Below, one piece after another: positions 53,650 to 60,437 of a DNA stretch of 64,000 bases. The stretch covers positions 1-64,000 of the forward strand of contig NZ_CALPBW010000006.1 in NCBI RefSeq assembly GCF_943169845.1, read 5' to 3'. Below the pieces are notes generated by a model. The model did no database searches and had not been told where the DNA came from. It worked only from the letters and a program-made list of their open reading frames with translations. Within the stretch, counting starts at the first letter, position 1, and each line of letters opens with the position of its first letter. The DNA comes from Peptoniphilus rachelemmaiella (GTDB lineage Bacteria > Bacillota > Clostridia > Tissierellales > Peptoniphilaceae). Position numbers and translations under genes: made by a program.

Positions 53650-55370
53650 TAAGTAATATTACTTTAGGAAAGATGAATAATATAAGAAAATCCATTGCCT
53701 TAAATGTTTTGGCTTCTATTTCCAACCTTATACCATTTATTGCTTTGGCGAAAATTGTAGAAACACTATTTTTAAATAGAGGTGCAGATAGTATAGATAC
53801 GAGCCTTTTATGTAAGTATTTTGGGATAATGGCAATATTTTTCTTTGTAACATTCTTATTGGAAAATTTAGCCACAAAATATACCTATGAACTTGGATAC
53901 AAGTCTAGTGCAGATGGAAGAATAGAGCTTGCAGACCACATAAGAAAACTGCCAATAGGTTATATTTCAGGGAAAAGCTCAGCAGAGATCTTAGATACAT
54001 TAATGAATGATTTTTTCAAAGTTGAAACGGCAGTAACGCACCAACTACCTCAATTCTTCAGTGGTATATGTGTAGCAGTTCTTTGCTCAATATTATTTTT
54101 GATCATTAATCTAAAAATGGGAATAGCAACACTTATTGGATTGCCGATTTCTGTTCTACTTCTCACACTCATGCAAAACTTTCAGAAAAAAATCTATTTG
54201 AAAACAAAGAAAATGAGGATAAAAGAGGAAGAAGATACAAACGAATATTTGGATGCCATTAAGACTCTAAAAGCTTATAACAGCATAGATGATACATTAA
54301 TAAAACTTGAAGAAGATATAGATAACTCAAAAGACGCAAATATTAAGAGTGAGAAAGGGGTTGGTTCATTAACTACTATAGCAAGTATGATTTTAAGAAT
54401 AGGACTTCCTTTGATGAGTTTAGCCGGTTCCTGTTTATTTATAAATGGATCTTTGGAAATTGATACATTTTTAATGTTCTTATTTGTAGGCACAAGAATT
54501 TTTGATCCCTTGGAGCTTGCACTTGTAAATTATACGGGTCTACAAATGGCATCAGTTTCAGGAGAGAGAATCATCAACCTACTTAACGCTGAACCCATGT
54601 CAGGAAATTGCGATGTAATCGAAAGCAACAAAATTGAAATCTGTGATGTTTCATTTTCTTATAAGGAAACTAAGGTTATCGACAATGTTTCATTAGACAT
54701 TAATGAAAATGAATTAACTGCTTTTGTTGGTTACTCTGGCTCTGGAAAATCTACACTGATTAAATTAATTTCCAGATTTTATGATCCTAATGAAGGGACA
54801 ATTAAAATTGGTGGAGTAGATTTGCTAACAGCCGACCCTGATAAATTAATGGATAAATTTTCTGTTGTGTTTCAAGATGTGTATCTTTTTAAAGACACAA
54901 TTTATAACAACATTAAGTTTGGAAATGAAGATGCGAGTAAAGATGAAATCATGAATGCTGCAAAAATGGCAGGAGCTTATGACTTTATAGTCAATAAAGA
55001 TGATGGATTTGACACTATGATTGGACAAGGAGGAGCGACTCTGTCTGGAGGTGAGAAACAAAGAATATCAATAGCGAGAGCAATATTAAAAAATGCCCCA
55101 ATAATACTACTTGATGAAGCAACATCTTCGCTTGATCCTGAAAATGAACTTATTATACAAGAAGCTCTATCAAATTTAATTAAGAATAAAACAGTTGTGG
55201 TTGTAGCCCATAAATTAAGAAGCGTAATGGGAGCTGATAAAATTGTTGTTTTAAACAACGGAAAGGTAGAGGAAGTTGGGAAGCATGAAGAACTTATTAA
55301 AAATGAAGGACTATATAAAGACTTATGGAATTATCAAGAAAAGTCTAAAGAATGGAAGATTGTACAGTAA
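53646..55370 (+). CDS. ABC transporter with fused membrane and ATPase domains, second half
   Basis: A 574-residue partner of the preceding protein, with six membrane helices (about 15-290) and a C-terminal ATPase (Walker A GYSGSGKS, signature LSGGEKQR, Walker B ILLDEATSSLDPENE). Its D-loop is canonical (SSLD), in contrast to its partner, so the two sites of the heterodimer may not be equivalent. The ATGA overlap ensures equal synthesis. Its likely role is the same as that of the first half. The AT-rich codon use matches the rest of the island. Confidence 0.85.
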   Translation: MISNITLGKMNNIRKSIALNVLASISNLIPFIALAKIVETLFLNRGADSIDTSLLCKYFGIMAIFFFVTFLLENLATKYTYELGYKSSADGRIELADHIRKLPIGYISGKSSAEILDTLMNDFFKVETAVTHQLPQFFSGICVAVLCSILFLIINLKMGIATLIGLPISVLLLTLMQNFQKKIYLKTKKMRIKEEEDTNEYLDAIKTLKAYNSIDDTLIKLEEDIDNSKDANIKSEKGVGSLTTIASMILRIGLPLMSLAGSCLFINGSLEIDTFLMFLFVGTRIFDPLELALVNYTGLQMASVSGERIINLLNAEPMSGNCDVIESNKIEICDVSFSYKETKVIDNVSLDINENELTAFVGYSGSGKSTLIKLISRFYDPNEGTIKIGGVDLLTADPDKLMDKFSVVFQDVYLFKDTIYNNIKFGNEDASKDEIMNAAKMAGAYDFIVNKDDGFDTMIGQGGATLSGGEKQRISIARAILKNAPIILLDEATSSLDPENELIIQEALSNLIKNKTVVVVAHKLRSVMGADKIVVLNNGKVEEVGKHEELIKNEGLYKDLWNYQEKSKEWKIVQ

Positions 55371-55395
55371 CAATCAATTTTAAAGGAGGAAACTT

Positions 55396-55986
55396 ATGAA
55401 AACACAAAAGAAATCATCAAAAAACGCAGTTACAGCCGGTGTTTTAATTGCACTTTACTTTGTAACATATTTAGTAATTGGGGCAATATCTATGCCTGTC
55501 CCTGTTTTATTTTTACTAATGCCTATGCTTGTAGCACTACTTGCTGCACCAACCTATCATATGCTTCTTGCAAAGACAAAGTCAGCTACTGCTATTGTAA
55601 TCGCAGCTATTTTACCAAGTATTTTATTAGTTGCAACAGGGCATATTCCAATTGCACCATTAGTGGCAGTGCCTGCCGGAATAATTGCCATGTTCATAGC
55701 AAAAAGTGGAAAATATACAGACTTTAAGAAAAATACAATTAGTCATATGTTTTTTTCTCTAAACTTATTTGGAGGATTCTTACCAATTTGGGTTATGAGA
55801 GAAGCATTTTTTGAAAGTGTAATAAAAGGTGGCTTAGATCAAAGCTTTTGTAACACAGTAAGAGCATGGACACCAATATGGATGTTACCGGTTATGATCA
55901 TAGGAACATTTATATTCTCTTTGATCGGTTCTTATTTTACAAAGAAAATACTAAATAAAAAGTTGGAATCCGCAGGAGTTTTATAA
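55396..55986 (+). CDS. ECF transporter substrate-binding (S) component, MptD/Trep_Strep family
   Basis: A 196-residue membrane protein with five or six helices. It begins with the alanine-rich first helix typical of S components (KNAVTAGVLIALYFVTYLVIGA), which docks onto the EcfT scaffold. The sequence has the features of the Trep_Strep/MptD group (PVPVLFLLMPMLVALLAAPTYHMLLAKTK, GHIPIAPLVAVPAGI). The substrate of this group is not established. AAGGAGG precedes the ATG. It sits between the ABC pair and the EcfT and ATPase genes, so all five are probably one operon. Confidence 0.85.
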   Translation: MKTQKKSSKNAVTAGVLIALYFVTYLVIGAISMPVPVLFLLMPMLVALLAAPTYHMLLAKTKSATAIVIAAILPSILLVATGHIPIAPLVAVPAGIIAMFIAKSGKYTDFKKNTISHMFFSLNLFGGFLPIWVMREAFFESVIKGGLDQSFCNTVRAWTPIWMLPVMIIGTFIFSLIGSYFTKKILNKKLESAGVL

Positions 55987-56714
55987 TGGAAAATTCAAAG
56001 TTTGTTCTGGGGTCAAAATATGACCTCAGAACAAAACTTATCTTACTTATAGGTGCGAATATTTTAATTTTTATGGGATTCAGTTTGGTCTATCAAAGCC
56101 TTATTACATTATTTTTCCTTGCCATTATTATTAGTGAAGGTTATAGAAAATCTGCGATAAGGTATATTTTATTTTTTGTAATAAGTGTAGTATTGGAAAA
56201 ATCTTTAGCCTATTTTAGTATGAATTTTCTTTTGAATTTAATTTTATTTATCTTGGCAATTGGAAGAAAATTTCTGCCATGTATTATCGTGGGTAAATGG
56301 ATTTTAAATTCCACATCTGTTTCCGGTGCAGTGGCAACATTACAAAAATTAAAACTTTCAAAAGACTCGCTCATAATGATTTCTGTAATATTTCGATGTT
56401 TGCCTACCATTAAAGACGAATGGAGTCATATAAATATGGCGATGAAAACGCGAGGAATTAATTTCAACTTAATAAATTTAATAAGAAAACCAACATTAAT
56501 TATGGAGTATTTTTTTGTACCCTTATTCGTAAGTGTGATAGAAATTGGGGATGAGCTCTCTCAATCAGCCATTATAAGGGGACTTGATGCGCCTGTTAAC
56601 AAAACAAGTAGATATCTTATTAAGTTGAGGATAAAGGATCGTTGTGTTTTACTTTCTATGACTTTAATTATATTAATCGTCGTAGTTATGAAAATTTCGG
56701 GGTGGGACTTATGA
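55986..56714 (+). CDS. ECF transporter transmembrane (T) component
   Basis: A 242-residue EcfT-type scaffold. It has N-terminal membrane helices and the two cytoplasmic coupling helices with their Ala-Arg-Gly-like signatures, seen here as MAMKTRGIN near residue 155 and SAIIRGLDAP near 200, which seat the ATPase. It starts at the last base of the S-component stop codon and overlaps the ATPase gene by four bases. Confidence 0.88.
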   Translation: MENSKFVLGSKYDLRTKLILLIGANILIFMGFSLVYQSLITLFFLAIIISEGYRKSAIRYILFFVISVVLEKSLAYFSMNFLLNLILFILAIGRKFLPCIIVGKWILNSTSVSGAVATLQKLKLSKDSLIMISVIFRCLPTIKDEWSHINMAMKTRGINFNLINLIRKPTLIMEYFFVPLFVSVIEIGDELSQSAIIRGLDAPVNKTSRYLIKLRIKDRCVLLSMTLIILIVVVMKISGWDL

Positions 56715-58093
56715 TTGAAATTAGAGAATTAAGTTTTAAATACAAGGGAGGAGCGAATTACTCATTAAAAGACATTAATTTAATTGTAAAAAAAGGAGAA
56801 TGCATTCTTCTATGTGGTAGAAGTGGTTGTGGAAAGTCGACTCTCTTAAAGCTTATGAATGGCATAATACCCGAGTTTTATGATGGGGACATTTCCGGCA
56901 GTGTTATGGTCAATTGTATGAATGCATTTACCACACCAATTTATAAATTATCTAAGAGTGTAGGTACGGTTTTCCAAAATCCCAAAACACAATTTTATAC
57001 AACCAATACAACCGATGAAATTGCTTTTGGTTTAGAAAATTACGGCATAGAAAGGGAAGTAATTAACAAAAGAATTGAAGAAGTCGAAAAAGAGCTTCAT
57101 CTTGAAAACTTGATGAATAAAAATATATTCAGTCTTTCCGGAGGAGAAAAGCAGAAGATTGCTATAGCAAGCATTTACGCATTAAACCCTGAGATATTTA
57201 TTCTTGATGAACCCTCTTCAAGCTTAGACATAAAGTCAATGAAAGAACTATCGCTTACAATAAAAAAGCTTAAATCTTTAGGAAAAACTATTATTATTGC
57301 AGAACACAGGCTGTGGTATTTAATAGACATTGTTGATAGAGCAATATACTTAGAGGATGGAAAAATCATCAGAGAATATAGTATGGACGAAATTGAAAAT
57401 CTAAGTGAAGATGAACGAATGAGAACGGGACTTAGGCATTCTGATTATAAAGCCATTGAAAGATTTGATGATTTTGAAACTTCAAATAAAGGGACTTTAT
57501 TAGAGTTAAAAAATCTGATGTTCAAAAGAAGTACCAGAACAATTTTGTCCATCAAGGATCTTAAATTTAGCTATGGGAATATTATTGGGATTGTTGGAGA
57601 AAATGGAATTGGGAAGTCTACATTAGCAAAAATCATATGTGGCTTATACAAAGAAAATAAAGGGAAAATTTTAAGAGATGGTGAGAATTTAAATATAAAA
57701 AGTAGGCTAAATGAGAGCCTGCTTATTATGCAGGAAGTGAACTATCAGTTATTCACAGACAGCGTTAAAGATGAAATAGTATTAACATCAAATATTAAAG
57801 ATGATTATGTTTTAGATACTTGGCTAAAAGACATGGAGTTAAAAAACATTGGTGATAGAAATCCTCACACCTTGTCAGGAGGACAAAAACAGAGAGTGAT
57901 TATTTTATCCGCTTTACTATCCGACAAGAAAATCCTATTTTTCGATGAGCCAACCAGTGGATTGGACTATAGAAATATGAAAATAGTAGCTAAAAACATA
58001 AAGAAAGTTAAGGAAAAAGACAAGCTGATTTTAATAATATCCCATGATGTTGAGTTTTTAGAGTCAGTCTGCGATAGGGTTGTAAAGTTTTAG
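56711..58093 (+). CDS. ECF transporter ATPase, two ABC domains in one chain
   Basis: A 460-residue protein with two ATPase domains, replacing the separate EcfA1 and EcfA2 subunits. Domain 1: Walker A GRSGCGKS, signature SLSGGEKQK, Walker B IFILDEPSSSLD. Domain 2: Walker A GENGIGKS, signature TLSGGQKQR, Walker B ILFFDEPTSGLD. Both sites look complete. It powers uptake through EcfT and the MptD-type S component. The ATG at 56711 overlaps the EcfT stop and gives the standard opening MIEIRELSFKYKG; the open frame further upstream lies within EcfT. This is the last gene of the island operon. Confidence 0.9.
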   Translation: MIEIRELSFKYKGGANYSLKDINLIVKKGECILLCGRSGCGKSTLLKLMNGIIPEFYDGDISGSVMVNCMNAFTTPIYKLSKSVGTVFQNPKTQFYTTNTTDEIAFGLENYGIEREVINKRIEEVEKELHLENLMNKNIFSLSGGEKQKIAIASIYALNPEIFILDEPSSSLDIKSMKELSLTIKKLKSLGKTIIIAEHRLWYLIDIVDRAIYLEDGKIIREYSMDEIENLSEDERMRTGLRHSDYKAIERFDDFETSNKGTLLELKNLMFKRSTRTILSIKDLKFSYGNIIGIVGENGIGKSTLAKIICGLYKENKGKILRDGENLNIKSRLNESLLIMQEVNYQLFTDSVKDEIVLTSNIKDDYVLDTWLKDMELKNIGDRNPHTLSGGQKQRVIILSALLSDKKILFFDEPTSGLDYRNMKIVAKNIKKVKEKDKLILIISHDVEFLESVCDRVVKF

Positions 58094-58123
58094 AACAATA
58101 ATGTAACTTTTCCGTGAGAAGGA

Positions 58124-58330
58124 TCACGTGTTTTTATCGCATCGGGCATCTTGAAGCAATTGCACTCCTTGAGCGTGGAAGGAACTACAATGGGGACATA
58201 GCCGCTCGTGAATGGCACACATTATTATTGTTATAAAACGTTTTTTTGAAGCACCGGTTAACTCGACATCTTGGATTCCTAAAAGAATTGTTGTAATATT
58301 GTTTTGCGCTTGTTTGATCCCCTTTATTAA
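58124..58330 (-). pseudogene. ISL3-family-like transposase, N-terminal remnant
   Basis: On the minus strand about 65 codons read KQAQNNITTILLGIQDVELTG ... IHERLCPHCSS, resembling the start of ISL3-family transposases (a short LLGI segment, then a CPHC zinc-finger entry). The frame stops at 58124, well before any catalytic domain, and its continuation is absent because the ECF operon begins at once. It is a truncated relic. The family call is by pattern. Confidence 0.5.
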
Positions 58331-58390
58331 TTTGTGGTGATTTAATTTTAGGTAATTGGGAAAACAAGTGCTATCTTTTTGCACAAAAAT

Positions 58391-58484
58391 ATCCATTGAG
58401 GAGGTTACTCCCCAACGGATATTATAGAGCCAAAAATATCTACTGAGGAGGTTACTCCCCAACGGATATTATAGAGCCAACAAA
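58391..58484 (-). repeat. Two tandem 47-base repeats, probable duplicated ISL3 terminal repeat
   Basis: Two copies (58391-58437 and 58438-58484) differ at only a few positions. On the minus strand each begins GGCTCTATAATATCCGTTGG and contains an imperfect palindrome (ATCCNTTGNGGAG/CTCCCCAACGGAT). The GGCTCT start and placement just upstream of the transposase remnant fit an ISL3-type terminal repeat that has been duplicated. Confidence 0.6.
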
Positions 58485-58521
58485 AACGGCCCCTTCTGCG
58501 TGAAAGCGGAAGGGGCTTTTT
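58484..58521. terminator. Bidirectional hairpin terminator
   Basis: GGCCCCTTC pairs with GAAGGGGC, with A and T tracts on the two sides. It marks the return to host-type sequence. Confidence 0.75.
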
Positions 58522-58540
58522 GTGTGGGAATTTTTTGCAA

Positions 58541-58565
58541 AGAAAAAGCGGTTCCGAAGAACCGC
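58541..58565 (-). terminator. Terminator of the SRP RNA
   Basis: On the minus strand GCGGTTC, TTCG loop, GAACCGC and a T-run. Confidence 0.92.
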
Positions 58566-58576
58566 AATTTTATATG

Positions 58577-58847
58577 TAGCCATGCACCCGACTTTGCACA
58601 AGTCTTCCACGCGTTACCGAGAGAGTTAACTCAGCGTAGGCGAATCTACGTCACATAAGCGGACTTCCTTAGTGCTGCTTCCGTCAAGACCTGACACGGT
58701 TCGAAAGGGCTTATTGCGTAGGACCCACACATCAACATCACTTTTCTCGGGCAGGCCGCAAAAGAAATGCGCTGGATCGGGAATTCAATCTTGTTGTAGC
58801 GGATTACAAGTTACAGGGTGCCGCTAATTCCCCATCTAGCATGGCAA
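58577..58847 (-). ncRNA. ffs: Signal recognition particle RNA, long (Bacillus) type
   Basis: The RNA core of the signal recognition particle, which with Ffh targets membrane and secreted proteins. The minus strand carries the Ffh-binding domain IV (GTGTCAGGTCTTGACGGAAG, then CAGCACTAAG). Its 5' domain, GCCATGCTAGATGGGG and then TTAGCGGCACCCTG, closely parallels Bacillus scRNA. The ends pair (GCCATGC with GCATGGC), giving about 270 nucleotides. An Alu domain is therefore present, unlike the short E. coli form. It follows tRNA-Ser by eight bases and shares its promoter. Confidence 0.93.
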
Positions 58848-58855
58848 ACTTTTCC

Positions 58856-58947
58856 TGGCGGAGAGAGGGGGATTCGAACCCCCGATACGCTATTAACGTA
58901 TACCCGCTTTCCAGGCGAGCGCCTTAAACCAACTCAACCATCTCTCC
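58856..58947 (-). tRNA. tRNA-Ser (anticodon GGA)
   Basis: A 92-nucleotide tRNA with the long variable arm of class II tRNAs and encoded CCA. The acceptor is GGAGAGA/TCTCTCC with G at the discriminator position, as in serine tRNAs. The anticodon loop CTGGAAA lies in stem CTCGC/GCGGG (anticodon GGA). The T arm is GGGGGTTCGAATCCCCC. Confidence 0.97.
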
Positions 58948-58965
58948 ATTGGATTACAGTATATG

Positions 58966-58994
58966 ATTATACGGTGGAATCGGTTTGTTGTCAA
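58966..58994 (-). promoter_or_regulatory. Perfect consensus promoter of tRNA-Ser and SRP RNA
   Basis: Minus-strand TTGACA, exactly 17 bases, TATAAT; no other promoter lies between the tRNA and the SRP RNA. Confidence 0.92.
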
Positions 58995-59017
58995 GGGAAA
59001 GTTCAAAATTTGTAAGC

Positions 59018-59968
59018 TTACCAATCACCTTTGATGGAAATGGCCCCGGCAGTCAGGCGAAGGGTGCGGCCTTCAACGGCGACGAGAAGGGCGCCGTCGT
59101 CGTCGATGGCTTCGGCCACGCCGGTGTATTCAATGTCGCCTTTGGCGAAGCGAATGGTTTTTCCGATGGTGAGGTTGTACTTGCGGTAGGCGCCTAAGAT
59201 GTCATCGGCAGGCTGTTGAAGTCGGGCGTAGAGGTTGTTTAAGATATCCGCCGCCAATTGATTTCTGGAAATGGCAGAAGAAAGGGAGCCTGCGGCGGGA
59301 AGGGATTGTTTTTCGAATAGGCCTTCCGGCGTGGTAATGTTAATGCCCAGGCCGATGACGTAGCGGGCTTTGCCGCCGGAAAAATTCGCCTCTGTCAGGA
59401 TGCCGGCAATTTTTTTGTGATTGCAGTACAGGTCGTTGACCCATTTAATCTTTATATCTTCGTCGGTTTGCGCCATTAAGGCTTCTTTTAGGGCTACGGC
59501 GGCGGTTATGGTAAGCAGTGCGGGATCGGATACGTCGCCCTCGTGAATAATTGTCGAGAGGTAAAGGCCCATGCCGTAGGGGGAGAGGAAGGATTTGCCT
59601 ACGCGGCCCTTGCCCGCCGTCTGCTCTTCCGCCGCCATAAAGGAAAAAGAGGGAAGGGGTGCGTGTGCGTCTTCTCTGAAGATCGCGTCGTTGGTGGAGT
59701 CCACCCGGTTTTTTACCAAAACGGCCACGTCTTTTAACTCGCTTTTCAAGTGATTTTTAATGATCGCTGCATCCAGTGCTTCGTGGTTTTCGAATAAGCG
59801 GTAGCCACGATTGGTGACGGCGTCGATGCGGTAGCCGTCTTGCCTCAGGGCTTTTATGGCCTGCCACACGGCGGCGCGGCTGATGTTTAATTTTCCGGCC
59901 ATGTCTTCGCCGGAGAGATAATCGTCGGCCTCTTTCAGGGCTTGCAGAATGTAATCTTTATTTTTCAT
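59018..59968 (-). CDS. birA: Biotin protein ligase / biotin repressor
   Basis: A 316-residue bifunctional protein that attaches biotin to carboxylase and decarboxylase subunits and, through an N-terminal winged helix, can repress biotin genes. The helix-turn-helix is at about 15-55 (LSGEDMAGKLNISRAAVWQAIKALRQDGY). The ligase has AEEQTAGKGRVGKSF near 115 (GRGRxG-type motif, first G-R replaced by G-K) and IKWVNDLYCNHKKIAGIL near 175. The C-terminal SH3-like cap ends the chain. It shares its first base with the trmL stop. Confidence 0.95.
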   Translation of the reverse strand: MKNKDYILQALKEADDYLSGEDMAGKLNISRAAVWQAIKALRQDGYRIDAVTNRGYRLFENHEALDAAIIKNHLKSELKDVAVLVKNRVDSTNDAIFREDAHAPLPSFSFMAAEEQTAGKGRVGKSFLSPYGMGLYLSTIIHEGDVSDPALLTITAAVALKEALMAQTDEDIKIKWVNDLYCNHKKIAGILTEANFSGGKARYVIGLGINITTPEGLFEKQSLPAAGSLSSAISRNQLAADILNNLYARLQQPADDILGAYRKYNLTIGKTIRFAKGDIEYTGVAEAIDDDGALLVAVEGRTLRLTAGAISIKGDW

Positions 59969-60435
59969 CAGGCCATCCCCGGGTAATCCAATTGGCGCAA
60001 AGCTTCAAAGAGAATAATGTTCACGGACACGGATAGATTTAAGCTACGGCCGAAATCCTTTAACATGGGAATGCGAATGGCCGTCTCGTCGTGGGCCTTT
60101 AATAACGGCTCGGGCAGGCCCTTGGTTTCTTTGCCGAAGACCAAAAAATCGCCGTCTTGAAATTCAATGTCGCTGTAGCGCTTATGGGCTTTGGTGGAGG
60201 CAAAGAAGAAGCGGTGGTCTTTGTATTCTTCCATGACCTCTTCGATGCTGTCGTGGTAGCGGATGTCCACGAGATCCCAATAGTCCAGGCCGCAGCGTTT
60301 TAAATGCTTGTCGTCGACGGAAAAGCCCAGGGGCCGAACCAAATGCAGCACGCTTTTCGTCAGGCCGCAGCTTCTGGCGATGGCGCCGGTGTTGTGGGGA
60401 ATTTCAGGTTCAACTAAACAGATGTGCAATGTCAT
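59968..60435 (-). CDS. trmL: tRNA (cytidine/uridine-34-2'-O)-methyltransferase
   Basis: A 155-residue SPOUT-fold methyltransferase that modifies the wobble base of certain leucine tRNAs using S-adenosylmethionine. It has the family's opening EPEIPHNTGAIARSC, the central FGKETKGLP and the C-terminal trefoil-knot IPMLKDFGRSLNLSVSVNIILFEALRQ. The ATG at 60435 (minus) has GGAGG five bases ahead; an upstream in-frame start lacks one. It lies two bases after the helicase stop and one base before birA. Confidence 0.93.
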   Translation of the reverse strand: MTLHICLVEPEIPHNTGAIARSCGLTKSVLHLVRPLGFSVDDKHLKRCGLDYWDLVDIRYHDSIEEVMEEYKDHRFFFASTKAHKRYSDIEFQDGDFLVFGKETKGLPEPLLKAHDETAIRIPMLKDFGRSLNLSVSVNIILFEALRQLDYPGMA

Positions 60436-60437
60436 AT

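Noticed and set aside
51880..55370. Simple multidrug exporter pair
   Set aside because: The general fold would allow it, but the SFAD D-loop and the ECF genes in the same operon favour import. It remains an alternative, not the main call.
58391..58484. Possible short CRISPR array (palindromic repeat, regular period)
   Set aside because: Only two copies, with a 47-base period in which the whole unit is repeated. There is no unique spacer and no cas gene nearby, so it is a tandem duplication.
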